A stretch of DNA of 64,000 nt from Sutterella faecalis (GTDB lineage Bacteria > Pseudomonadota > Gammaproteobacteria > Burkholderiales > Burkholderiaceae_F): the NCBI RefSeq assembly GCF_006337085.1, contig NZ_CP040882.1, positions 1,488,001 to 1,552,000 of the forward strand, in the 5' to 3' direction. Of this stretch, positions 33,401-42,038 are shown piece by piece. The notes beneath the pieces were generated by a model. It saw nothing but the letters and a program-made list of their open reading frames with translations, made no database searches and was not told the DNA's origin. The position numbers and the translations under genes were made by a program. The stretch's first letter is position 1; each line of letters begins with the position of its first letter.

Positions 33401-35293
33401 TTATTTGGCTTGCCCGTCGATCGAGAACATATCGTCGTCGACGGATTTCCCGGCGAGCGCCGCGCGAATCGAGCGGTCCATGCGGCGTTCGGCAAAGGTT
33501 TCCGTGCCCTTCGAGAGCGCGTCCGCTGCGGCGTGAATCGCGTCGGCGTCGGTACCCGTCACGAGAGCCGCAAGCGTGTCGCCCAAGGTTTCGATCTCGG
33601 CGCGCTCTTTTTCAGAGAGAAGATCACCGTCGGCCGTAAGGGCGCTGCGGGTGCTTTCAAGAAGGCGCCTCGCCTCAACCTGCTCTTCGCGGAGCTTTCG
33701 CGCGGCCATGTCGGATTCGGCGGAGGAATTCCCTTCCTTCAGCATCCGCACGATGTCGTCATCCGAAAGTCCGTAGGAGGGCTTCACGACAACGCTCGCT
33801 TCCACGCCCGTCGTCATCTCGCGGGCGGAAACGGAAAGGAGCCCGTCGGCGTCGATCTGGAACGTGACGCGAATGCGGGCAGCGCCCGCCGCCATCGGCG
33901 GGATGCCCCTGAGCTCAAAGCGCGCGAGAGACCGGCAGGCATCCACCACCTCGCGCTCGCCCTGAACCACATGAATCGCCATGGCGGTCTGGCCGTCGCG
34001 GAAGGTCGTAAAGTCCTGAGCGCGCGCCGTCGGAATGGCGCTGTTCCTCGGAATCACTTTTTCGACGAGCCCGCCCATGGTCTCAAGACCGAGCGAAAGG
34101 GGCGTCACGTCAAGAAGGAGCCAGTCGTCGTCGGCCGTGGTGTTGCCGGCCAATTTATTCGCCTGCATGGCGGCGCCCACCGCCACGACGCAGTCGGGGT
34201 CGATCCCGGTCAGGGGCTCAAACCCAAAGTATTCCTTCACTTCACGGCGAACGGACGGCATCCGGGTAGAGCCGCCGACAAGGACGACGCCCTTGACGTC
34301 CGATTTCGAAAGCTTCGCGTCGGAAAGCACGCGCGTCACGGCATCGATTGTTTCGTCGACGAGCGCCTTCGTCATGCGGTCGAACGCAGCGCGCGTCAGC
34401 GTGGTCGAGAATTCCCGGCCCGAAGAAAGCGTAAAGCGCACGTCAACGGAATCCGCGTCCGTGAGCGCTTCCTTCGCGCGCTTCGCGCTGTCGAGCATCT
34501 GACGGCGGTCTTCGGGCGAAAGTTCCGTTTCGCTTCCGATCTCCGCCGCAAAGGCGTCGTAGACCGCGTGGTCGAAGTCGTCGCCGCCGAGCGCGGCGTT
34601 GCCGCCCGTCGCGAGGACTTCAAAGACGCCGCGGGAGAGCTTCAGGAGCGACACGTCGAAGGTGCCGCCTCCGAGGTCATAAACGAGGTAGATGCCTTCA
34701 GCCCCGTTGTCGAGCCCGTAAGCGAGGGCCGCAGCCGTAGGTTCTGAAAGCAGACGCAGGACCGTAAGGTCGGCGAGCCTCGCCGCATCCTTCGTTGCCT
34801 GACGCTGCGCGTCGTCGAAGTAAGCGGGCACCGTCACGACGGCGCCGGTAAGTTCGCCGCCGAGACGCTCTTCGGCACGGGCTTTGAGGGCCTTCAGAAC
34901 CTCAGCGCTCACCTCAACCGGCGACTTCATCCCGGCAGCGGTGCGGATGGCGACCCCGCCCGGCGCATCATCGATTTCATAAGGGAGCGACGGGAGGTTC
35001 TTCAGATCCGCACGGCTTCTGCCGATCAGGCGCTTCGCGGAATAAATCGTGTTCTGAGGATCCTTTTCCGCGGCTTCGAGCGCCTTCCATCCCGTCTCCA
35101 CCGTCCCGTCGGGAAGGTAGCGCACGACGGAAGGGAGGAGCCGCCGGCCTTCTTCATCAGCGAGCACCTCGGGCGAAGCGGAAATCACGGTGGCGACAAG
35201 CGAATTCGTCGTTCCGAGGTCGATTCCGACAGCAAGGCGATGCTCATGGGGCGCGGCGGAAAGTCCGGGCTCGGCAATCTGAAAAAGTGCCAT
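33401..35293 (-). CDS. hscA: Fe-S assembly chaperone HscA (Hsp70 family)
   Basis: Specialised Hsp70 of 630 residues that, with HscB, binds the LPPVK loop of IscU and promotes cluster transfer. The nucleotide-binding domain has VGIDLGTTNSLVA, YDLGGGTFDVSLL and VVLVGGSTRMPSVRREV. The linker DDWLLLDVTPLSLGLETMGG leads into the substrate-binding domain, which ends in a short lid (ERRMDRSIRAALAGKSVDDD). Length is as in E. coli (616). It is 78 bases upstream of fdx and 54 bases after hscB. Confidence 0.95.
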   Translation of the reverse strand: MALFQIAEPGLSAAPHEHRLAVGIDLGTTNSLVATVISASPEVLADEEGRRLLPSVVRYLPDGTVETGWKALEAAEKDPQNTIYSAKRLIGRSRADLKNLPSLPYEIDDAPGGVAIRTAAGMKSPVEVSAEVLKALKARAEERLGGELTGAVVTVPAYFDDAQRQATKDAARLADLTVLRLLSEPTAAALAYGLDNGAEGIYLVYDLGGGTFDVSLLKLSRGVFEVLATGGNAALGGDDFDHAVYDAFAAEIGSETELSPEDRRQMLDSAKRAKEALTDADSVDVRFTLSSGREFSTTLTRAAFDRMTKALVDETIDAVTRVLSDAKLSKSDVKGVVLVGGSTRMPSVRREVKEYFGFEPLTGIDPDCVVAVGAAMQANKLAGNTTADDDWLLLDVTPLSLGLETMGGLVEKVIPRNSAIPTARAQDFTTFRDGQTAMAIHVVQGEREVVDACRSLARFELRGIPPMAAGAARIRVTFQIDADGLLSVSAREMTTGVEASVVVKPSYGLSDDDIVRMLKEGNSSAESDMAARKLREEQVEARRLLESTRSALTADGDLLSEKERAEIETLGDTLAALVTGTDADAIHAAADALSKGTETFAERRMDRSIRAALAGKSVDDDMFSIDGQAK

Positions 35294-35347
35294 GATGAAA
35301 CTTATGCGTTAAAGAAAAGGAAAATCCGAAAGGAACTTGGGCTCGTT

Positions 35348-35860
35348 TTAAAGCATGGGCGAAGACTTGGCGCTCGTCTGCTCGAGGAAGCGCCCGATGA
35401 ACATGAGCCTGCGCGTGAGATCGACCGCCTTCGTCCAGTCCTTTTCGGCGTCAATGGCGGATTCGAGCTTCGACTCGCATTCGGCGAATTTCGCCCGGGC
35501 CTTGTCGCGAACGGCTTCGCGGGCGCTTTCGTCCTTCGCGTCGTCCAAATCCTCGCGCCAGGCCATCTGCTCCATCAGAAAGTCGGCCGGCATCCGGGTA
35601 TTCGTTTCGGCGTCGACCGGGTGGCCGGCCGTTTCGCAAAGGAGCGACGCACGCTTCACCGGGTCCCTCAAAACATCAAAGGACTCGTTGATGCGGGCGC
35701 TCCACTGTTCGGCAACGCGCCGCTCAGCCGCAGGGCGGCCCGCAAAGCGGTCCGGATGGACTTTGAGAATGGCGCGTTCGTGCGCTTTTTCAAGCTGATC
35801 GAGATCAATCGCAAACTTTTCGGGCAACCCGAAAAGTTCAAAGGCGGAAAGCATGGCCAT
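35348..35860 (-). CDS. hscB: Fe-S assembly co-chaperone HscB
   Basis: J-domain protein that delivers IscU to HscA and stimulates its ATPase, 170 residues. The start is placed at the ATG at 35860 (MAMLSAFELFGLPEKF); a second ATG at 35854 is possible and a longer frame overlaps iscA. The J domain has HPD at residues 35-37 (VHPDRFAG). The C-terminal three-helix IscU-binding domain follows (FLMEQMAWREDL). The N-terminal zinc site of eukaryotic homologues is absent, as expected in bacteria. Confidence 0.93.
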   Translation of the reverse strand: MAMLSAFELFGLPEKFAIDLDQLEKAHERAILKVHPDRFAGRPAAERRVAEQWSARINESFDVLRDPVKRASLLCETAGHPVDAETNTRMPADFLMEQMAWREDLDDAKDESAREAVRDKARAKFAECESKLESAIDAEKDWTKAVDLTRRLMFIGRFLEQTSAKSSPML

Positions 35861-35882
35861 CGCGGTAAAGCATCCCGAAAAA

Positions 35883-36206
35883 TCAGACGTGGAACGATTC
35901 GCCGCAGCCGCAGCGGCTCTTCTCGTTGGGGTTCTTGAAGCGGAACCCTTCCTGAAGCCCCTCGCGGGTGTAGTCGAGCTCAGTGCCGTCAATGTAGGGA
36001 AGGCTCTTCTCGTCGACAATCACCTTGACGCCGTGGCTTTCCCAGATCTGATCGTCGGGCTCGGTCGCGTCGGCAAATTCGAGCTTGTAGGCCATGCCCG
36101 AGCACCCGGAAGTCTTCACGCCCACGCGAAGACCGATGCCCTTGCCGCGGCGGTCGATGTACTTCTGAACGTGCTTTGCAGCCGCTTCTGTCAGCGTAAC
36201 AGCCAT
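35883..36206 (-). CDS. iscA: iron-sulfur cluster assembly protein IscA
   Basis: A-type carrier that passes Fe-S clusters to apoproteins, 107 residues. The start is the ATG at 36206 with GGAGG seven bases upstream; the ribosome site lies inside the end of iscU. The three conserved cysteines are Cys35 (TSGCSGMAY), Cys99 and Cys101 (CGCGESFHV). Translation is coupled to iscU. Confidence 0.95.
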   Translation of the reverse strand: MAVTLTEAAAKHVQKYIDRRGKGIGLRVGVKTSGCSGMAYKLEFADATEPDDQIWESHGVKVIVDEKSLPYIDGTELDYTREGLQEGFRFKNPNEKSRCGCGESFHV

Positions 36207-36208
36207 TT

Positions 36209-36604
36209 TCACGCCTCCTTCTTCGCTTCGTGCTTCGAGCGATAGTCGGCAATCGCCGCCTTCACCGCGTCTTCGGCGAGGATGGAGCAGTGAATCTTGA
36301 CGGGCGGAAGCGCAAGTTCGTCGGCGATCTCGGCGTTGCTGATCTTGCCCGCTTCGTCAAGGGTCTTTCCCTTCACCCACTCGGAAACGAGCGAGGAGGA
36401 AGCGATCGCTGAGCCGCAGCCGTAGGTCTTGAACTTCGCGTCTTCAATGACGCCCTTGTCGTTCACCTTGATCTGCAGGCGCATCACGTCGCCGCAGGCG
36501 GGAGCGCCCACCATGCCGGTGCCGACGTCGGCCGCATCCTTGTCGAGCGTGCCCACGTTACGGGGGTGTTCGTAGTGGTCAAGCAGTTTTTCGCTGTAGG
36601 CCAT
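36209..36604 (-). CDS. iscU: Fe-S cluster scaffold protein IscU
   Basis: Scaffold on which 2Fe-2S clusters are built, 131 residues. The start is the ATG at 36604 (MAYSEKLLDHYEHPRNVG); a longer frame to 36727 overlaps iscS and is rejected. The ligands are Cys37 and Asp39 (PACGDVM), Cys63 (YGCGSA) and Cys106 (HCSILAED). The HscA-recognition motif LPPVK lies at 99-103. Confidence 0.96.
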   Translation of the reverse strand: MAYSEKLLDHYEHPRNVGTLDKDAADVGTGMVGAPACGDVMRLQIKVNDKGVIEDAKFKTYGCGSAIASSSLVSEWVKGKTLDEAGKISNAEIADELALPPVKIHCSILAEDAVKAAIADYRSKHEAKKEA

Positions 36605-36689
36605 TTCTTTTGTCTCCAGATTCCTTTCCAGGGCGGGACGCGAATCCGTTCGCCCCGGAACGCATGTCAAATTCTTGTTCGATGCTTCC

Positions 36690-37901
36690 TCAGTGGTTCG
36701 CCCACTGGATCGACTTGAGGTCAACACCCTGCTGATGCATTTCCCAGAGGGGCGAGAGCGCGCGGAGCTTCTTCACGGCTTCGGTGAGAACCTTGACGGC
36801 GTAGTCGATCTCTTCCTCGGTCGTGAAGCGCCCGAGCGTGAAGCGGATCGAGCTGTGCGCGAGCTCATCGTCGCGGCCAAGCGCCCGCAGAACATAGGAG
36901 GGTTCAAGCGAAGCCGAGGTGCAGGCGGAGCCCGAGGAAACCGCGAGGTCCTTCACCGCCATCATGAGGCTTTCGCCCTCGATGAAGGCAAAGCTCACGT
37001 TGAGGTTGAAGCAGACGCGGTGCTCCCAGTCGCCGTTCAGATACACCTCGGGGATGTTCTTCTGAATGCCTTCCCAAAGACGGTTCCTCAGGGCGCGCAG
37101 ACGCGGCACTTCAACGGGCATTTCCTCGCGGGCGATGCGGTAGGCCTCGCCCATGCCGACGATCTGATGCGTCGGGAGCGTACCCGAACGCATGCCGCGC
37201 TCATGACCGCCGCCGTGCATCTGGCACTCGATGCGCACGCGGGGCTTTCTTCTCACGTAAAGCGCGCCGATGCCCTTGGGGCCATAGACCTTATGCGCCG
37301 AGAGGCTCATGAGATCGACGTGGAGCTTGTCGACGTTGAGGTCGATCTTGCCCGCCGCCTGCGTCGCGTCGCAGTGAAAGACAATGCCCTTTTCGCGGCA
37401 GAGCGCGCCGATGCGCTCAATGTCCTGAATGACGCCGATTTCGTTGTTGACGGCCATCACGGAAATGAGGATCGTGTCGGGGCGAATGGCGGCAAGAAGA
37501 TCCTCCCACTTGATGAGGCCGTTTTCCTGCACGTCAAGATAGGTGACTTCGTAGCCTTCGCTCTCGAGGTGGCGCATCGAATCGAGGACCGCCTTGTGTT
37601 CGGTCTTCACCGTAATGAGGTGACGGCCCTTGTCGCGGTAGAAGTGCGCCGCGCCCTTGATGGCGAGGTTGTCGGCTTCCGTTGCGCCGGAAGTGAAGAC
37701 GATCTCGCGCGGATCCGCGCTGATCAGCGCAGCGATGTTGGCGCGGGCCTCTTCAACGGCCTTTTCCGCTTCCCAGCCGTAAGCGTGGCTGTGGGAGGCA
37801 GGGTTGCCGAAGTGAACATTGAGGTAGGGCACCATCTTTTCCACGACGCGGGGATCGCACGGGGTCGTGGCGGAGTAGTCGAGGTAAACCGGAAGCTTCA
37901 T
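36690..37901 (-). CDS. iscS: cysteine desulfurase IscS
   Basis: PLP enzyme that takes sulfur from cysteine for Fe-S clusters and tRNA thiolation, 403 residues. The PLP lysine is Lys204 (SAHKVYGPKG) and the persulfide-forming cysteine is Cys327 in the mobile loop SSGSACTSASLEPSYVL. EADNLAIKG and HCDATQAAGK complete the PLP site. Length matches E. coli IscS (404). AGGAA precedes the ATG at 37901. It lies 56 bases after iscR. Confidence 0.96.
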   Translation of the reverse strand: MKLPVYLDYSATTPCDPRVVEKMVPYLNVHFGNPASHSHAYGWEAEKAVEEARANIAALISADPREIVFTSGATEADNLAIKGAAHFYRDKGRHLITVKTEHKAVLDSMRHLESEGYEVTYLDVQENGLIKWEDLLAAIRPDTILISVMAVNNEIGVIQDIERIGALCREKGIVFHCDATQAAGKIDLNVDKLHVDLMSLSAHKVYGPKGIGALYVRRKPRVRIECQMHGGGHERGMRSGTLPTHQIVGMGEAYRIAREEMPVEVPRLRALRNRLWEGIQKNIPEVYLNGDWEHRVCFNLNVSFAFIEGESLMMAVKDLAVSSGSACTSASLEPSYVLRALGRDDELAHSSIRFTLGRFTTEEEIDYAVKVLTEAVKKLRALSPLWEMHQQGVDLKSIQWANH

Positions 37902-37957
37902 TTTTAAAGGTTCCTGAAGATTGAAAGTTCTTGATAGACAGTTCTTGACAGGGAGCT

Positions 37958-38455
37958 TCAGGCCGACCTGGTCGACCCGTGCGCCTCTTTTTGCCTCACC
38001 GGAATTACGGCCGGTATCTGAGCCGAATGCCCGCCTCCCGGATGCTTTTCCGCTTCGGCCGCAAGGGACGCGAGCGAAATGCCGGCAAGGAAGCGTTCAA
38101 TAACGCCGTTGAGGTCTTCCCAAAGATGGTGCGTGAGGCAGGAAGCGCCCCCAAGGCACGTGCCTTCCCCGCCGCACTGGGTGGTATCCATGTTTTCATC
38201 CACCGCGAGAATGATGCGGTCGATGGTGATTGACTGTGCGGGCTCGGCAAGCCGGTAGCCGCCGCCAGGACCACGGGTGCTTTCAACCAGACCGGCGCGG
38301 CGAAGGCGGCAGAAAATCTGCTCGAGATAGGGAAGAGAGATCTTCTGACGGTCAGCCACCTGCGCGATCGGAATCGGCGCATCAGACTCCTCAGCCTGAA
38401 TGGCCAGATCAAGCATGGCCGTAACGGCAAAGCGCCCTTTCGTCGTGAGCTTCAA
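37958..38455 (-). CDS. iscR: Rrf2-family regulator IscR, TTG start
   Basis: A 2Fe-2S transcription factor that represses the isc operon when it holds a cluster, 165 residues. The protein should start MKLTTKGRFAVTAMLD; that codon is TTG at 38455, with GGAGG eight bases upstream, while longer in-frame starts would add an unusual N-terminus. The wHTH has QKISLPYLEQIFCRLRRAGL. Cluster ligands are Cys94, Cys100, Cys106 and a His at 109/110, matching the E. coli spacing. The C-terminal tail is Gly/His-rich. Two IscR-type palindromes lie upstream, consistent with autoregulation. Confidence 0.93.
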   Translation of the reverse strand: MKLTTKGRFAVTAMLDLAIQAEESDAPIPIAQVADRQKISLPYLEQIFCRLRRAGLVESTRGPGGGYRLAEPAQSITIDRIILAVDENMDTTQCGGEGTCLGGASCLTHHLWEDLNGVIERFLAGISLASLAAEAEKHPGGGHSAQIPAVIPVRQKEAHGSTRSA

Positions 38456-38489
38456 GTTCTCATCCTCCGATAATCCGGGGAAACCCGTA

Positions 38490-38562
38490 AAATCAATCCT
38501 GACTAAATCAGTCAATTTTGCGAACGGATTCTACTCTGCGAATCCTGACAAAACAAGTCAGG
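38490..38562 (-). promoter_or_regulatory. isc promoter with two IscR-type boxes
   Basis: Box 1 is GACTAAATCAGTC (38501-38513). On the minus strand it reads TTGACTGATTTAGTCAGGAT, close to the type 1 IscR consensus, and it contains a -35 (TTGACT) with TTTTAC 17 bases on. Box 2 is CCTGACAAAACAAGTCAGG (38544-38562), a palindrome with 6-bp arms about 46 bases further upstream. Binding is inferred from the E. coli precedent. Confidence 0.75.
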
Positions 38563-38584
38563 TAATGATTGAGAATCTTTCTGC

Positions 38585-38630
38585 CGCAACAAAAAGAAAA
38601 CGGACGCCTGACCGCATCAGACATCCGTTT
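38585..38630 (-). terminator. intrinsic terminator of the tyrosine phosphatase gene
   Basis: Stem of 14 pairs with two G-U pairs (38598-38611 with 38617-38630), followed on the minus strand by TTTTCTTTTTGTT. It lies 77 bases after the stop at 38707 and just upstream of the isc promoter, insulating the two units. Confidence 0.75.
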
Positions 38631-38706
38631 GATGTTTTCAACTGCCGCACCTTTCCTCCATGAGGAAACGAACGGGAACGCCCGTGCGTTCGCCCAAGGG
38701 GAAGAG

Positions 38707-39225
38707 CTACTTCTTCGCCGCCGCTCTTTCGGCGCGAAGCTGCTTGGCGCGCTTCTCGAAGAATTCGATCAGCCCCTCGCAGGCGTCGGAACAGTACTCA
38801 AAAGCCTGCACGAAGCCCTCATTCACGCCGAAATAGGGATCGGGCACGATGGCTTCATCAAACTCATTGGCGTAGCGCATCATGAGCTGAATCTTGTGGC
38901 GGAACTGTGCGGGCGAGCGCTGCTGGAGCTCCGTAAGGACTTCCCAGTCCATCGCGAGAATGAGGTCGTATTCCTCGAAATCCTCGGGCGTGATCTGGCG
39001 GGCGCGGTGGTCTGCAAGCTGCACGTCGCGGCGACGGCAGGTGAGAACGGCACGCTGATCACACGGATCGCCCACGTGCTCGCCGGAGGTGCCTGCGCTC
39101 GATGCGGTCATAACATCGTCGTAGCCCGCCTCCTTCACCTTCTTCTTGAAGATGGCTTCAGCCATGGGACTGCGGCACACGTTGCCGGTGCAGACGAAGA
39201 GAATTTTGATCAGCTTGTCATCCAT
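38707..39225 (-). CDS. low molecular weight protein-tyrosine phosphatase
   Basis: 172 residues. The P-loop VCTGNVCRSP (Cys12, Arg18) is the C-x5-R-S active site, and PDPYFG supplies the catalytic Asp near residue 130. The family dephosphorylates tyrosine on proteins such as exopolysaccharide kinases; the target here is unknown, and no kinase or polysaccharide gene is adjacent. It is a single-gene unit with its own terminator. A motif related to the autotransporter upstream element (TAGGGTTTACAGGG on the minus strand, about 39361-39375) lies 140 bases before the ATG. Confidence 0.9.
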   Translation of the reverse strand: MDDKLIKILFVCTGNVCRSPMAEAIFKKKVKEAGYDDVMTASSAGTSGEHVGDPCDQRAVLTCRRRDVQLADHRARQITPEDFEEYDLILAMDWEVLTELQQRSPAQFRHKIQLMMRYANEFDEAIVPDPYFGVNEGFVQAFEYCSDACEGLIEFFEKRAKQLRAERAAAKK

Positions 39226-39408
39226 CTTGAATATTCCGATCCTCGCGAGATCCCGGGGAGAAACTCATCCTGAGGGAAAAGTGGACTCTGTCAGACCTAT
39301 CCTACTGCAGGGTGTCTGATTTTCCTAGAGGCGAATACCCAAATCATCTCTAATAATTCATACCCTGTAAACCCTAGAGAGTCTAGGGAGAGCGGCCAGA
39401 AGGCATGC

Positions 39409-41438
39409 TCAGGCATTGACAGATGCGCCGAAAGCGGACTTCCGGAGCGCCTTGATTTCCTCGCGCACCTTGGCCGCCTTTTCAAAATCAAGATCGCGCG
39501 CATAGCTCATCATCTCGGCTTCGAGTTCCCTCAGGCGCTTGGCGAGCGCCTTTTCGTCGCCCGCAATCTCAATGTCGCGAACGGCTTCCTTCATCTCTTC
39601 CTTGACATCGGGACCGCGGTAGACGCCGTCGATGATTTCACGAATTTCCTTCTTCACGCCCCTCGGCGTAATGCCGTGCGCAAGGTTGAAGGCCTCCTGC
39701 TTCTCGCGGCGGCGTTCCGTTTCGGTGATCGCAGCCTTCATCGAATCCGTTATCCGGTCGCCGTAGAGAATCGCCCGGCCGTGAAGATTTCTCGCCGCTC
39801 GGCCGATCGTCTGAATGAGGGAGCGGTAGCTTCTCAGGAACCCTTCCTTGTCGGCATCGAGAATCGCAATGAGGGAGACCTCCGGAATGTCGAGGCCTTC
39901 ACGGAGCAGGTTGATGCCGACCAGCACATCAAAGGTCCCCGCGCGCAGATCCCGAATGATCTCCACGCGCTCAACCGTATCGATGTCGGAGTGCAGATAC
40001 CTCACGCGGACGCCCTGGTCGGAGAGGAAGTCCGTCAGGTCTTCGGCCATCTTCTTCGTGAGGGTTGTGACGAGAACGCGCTCTCCCTTCTTCACGGTTT
40101 CCGTAATTTCGGAGAGGAGATCGTCCACCTGCGTCACCGCAGGGCGCACTTCAACGGCCGGGTCAATGAGGCCCGTCGGGCGCACGACCTGTTCGACCAC
40201 TTCTCCGCCGCTCTTTTCGAGCTCGTATTCAGCGGGGGTCGCCGAGACGAAGATCGATCGCCGCATCTTCCGCTCAAACTCATCAAACCTGAGCGGACGA
40301 TTGTCGAGCGCTGAAGGGAGACGAAAGCCGTAGCGCACGAGCGTTTCCTTTCTCGCGCGGTCGCCTCGATACATGCCGCCCAGCTGCCCCATCATGACGT
40401 GGCTTTCGTCAAAGAACATGAGCGTATCGGCTGGAAGGTAGTCGATAAGGCAGGGAGGCGGCTCCCCGGGAGGAAGCCCCGTCAGGTGCCTCGAATAGTT
40501 TTCAATGCCCTTGCAGAACCCCACCTGATCGAGCATCTCGAGGTCAAAGAGCGTGCGCTGCTCGAGGCGCTGTGCTTCAACGAGAAGGTTCTGGTTCAGA
40601 AGCTCCGCTTTTCTTTCCTTCAATTCCGCCTTGATCGTCCCGATGGCGCGCTGAATGTCCTCACGCGGCGTCACATAGTGGCTCGCCGGATAAACGACGA
40701 AGCGGGGCACCTTCTGGATGGCCTTCCCCGTAATGGGGTCAAAGAGCAGAATCGCATCCACCTCGTCGTCAAAGAGCTCGATGCGCACGGCAGTTTCCGC
40801 ATGTTCTGCCGGAAAGATGTCGATCGTGTCGCCCCGCACGCGGAAAGTGCCGCGCGTAAATTCCATGTCGGAGCGCCGGTACTGCATGCGGACGATCTGA
40901 CCGATCAGATCGCGCTGAGACTTGCGGTCGCCCGCGCGCAGGATGAGACGCATCTCGGTGTAGCTTTCGGGGGCACCGATGCCGTAGATCGCCGAGACCG
41001 TCGCCACAATGATCGTATCGCGCCGCTCGAGAATCGACTTGGTCGCCGCAAGCCGCATCTGTTCGATATGTTCATTGACGGCCGCATCCTTCTCAATGAA
41101 GAGGTCCCGCGCAGGCACGTAGGCTTCCGGCTGATAGAAGTCGTAGTAGGAAACAAAGTATTCGACGGCGTTCTCAGGAAAGAAGTCGCGCATCTCGGAA
41201 TAGGTTTGCGCGGCAAGCGTTTTGTTGGGTGCAAAAATAATTGCCGGAACGCCCTCCCGCGCGATCACATTTGCCATCGTGTAGGTCTTTCCCGAACCCG
41301 TCACGCCGAGAAGGGTCTGGTGCATGAGCCCGTTCTCCACCCCTTGGCAGAGCGCCTCAATCGCCTGCGGCTGGTCGCCCGCGGGGGAAAGGGTTCATGA
41401 AGGATGAAGGGTGAATTCGGATAAGTAACGGTCTTCAA
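39409..41438 (-). CDS. uvrB: excinuclease ABC subunit B, with an apparent frameshift near the 5' end
   Basis: UvrB is the damage-verifying helicase-like subunit of nucleotide excision repair. From about 41380 down the frame is intact (643 codons from a GTG at 41340): Walker A is GVTGSGKTYTMANVI, the beta-hairpin region is YYDFYQPEAYV, and helicase motifs include DESHVMMGQ and QTIGRAARN. The C-terminal UVR motif is present. The natural N-terminus (TVTYPNSPFILHEPFPP, then AGDQPQAIEAL) is split between two frames at a G5 run (41383-41387). One more base there would restore it, with a likely TTG start at 41438. This is either a sequencing or assembly error or a real lesion; the GTG start would lose the adenine-binding Q-motif. 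Confidence 0.85.
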
Positions 41439-41636
41439 GGGAAGGGCCTCAACAAAAAAATGACCTGGCTGGAACCGACTCATTCTACGAAAAGCCGCTG
41501 GAGCAGAGAAGCAGCCGCATGCCATATGATTTCTTAAAAATCAATTAGAAAAGAATGGTAAAGCAGTTTGTTACATTTATTTACATTTAGAAATTTGGCA
41601 AAACATGAAAGGCCCCATATAATTCACCTCCTTGAT

Positions 41637-41712
41637 TCCCCGATAGCTCAGTCGGTAGAGCGACGGACTGTTAATCCGCAGGTCGCTGGTTCGAACCCAG
41701 CTCGGGGAGCCA
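41637..41712 (+). tRNA. tRNA-Asn(GTT)
   Basis: 76 bases including an encoded CCA. The acceptor stem TCCCCGA pairs with TCGGGGA; the anticodon loop CTGTTAA gives GTT; the T arm is GGTTCGAACCC. It is identical to the second copy at 41751. Confidence 0.97.
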
Positions 41713-41750
41713 AGAAAAATTTGAAGTCGTCCGCAAGGGCGCAAATGGAT

Positions 41751-41826
41751 TCCCCGATAGCTCAGTCGGTAGAGCGACGGACTGTTAATCCGCAGGTCGC
41801 TGGTTCGAACCCAGCTCGGGGAGCCA
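41751..41826 (+). tRNA. tRNA-Asn(GTT), second identical copy
   Basis: Same 76 bases as 41637-41712, separated from it by 38 bases. The close spacing suggests one transcript, ended by the hairpin at 41841-41875. Confidence 0.97.
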
Positions 41827-41840
41827 AAGAATTCTTGAAG

Positions 41841-41875
41841 AAGGAGCGCTGATTTCGATCAGCGCTCCTTTTTCT
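41841..41875 (+). terminator. intrinsic terminator of the tRNA-Asn pair
   Basis: AAGGAGCGCTGA (41841-41852) pairs with TCAGCGCTCCTT (41859-41870), loop TTTCGA, followed by TTTTTCTTT. Confidence 0.85.
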
Positions 41876-42038
41876 TTGCCTCCTCCCCGCGTCTTTCTCT
41901 CTGCATAGTGAGACCGCCTTATTGCCAAAGGCGTGCTGGCGCTACACAATTTCCAGAATGCGCTTTCAGCGCCGCGGGCCTTTCTGCCTGCATGAAAAGA
42001 TTTCAAGAATCATGGACGCCCTGAGGAGGAACACCCAA

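Noticed and set aside
41340..41342. GTG at 41340 as the natural uvrB start
   Set aside because: It would drop the conserved AGDQP region that is present upstream in the same and the adjacent frame.
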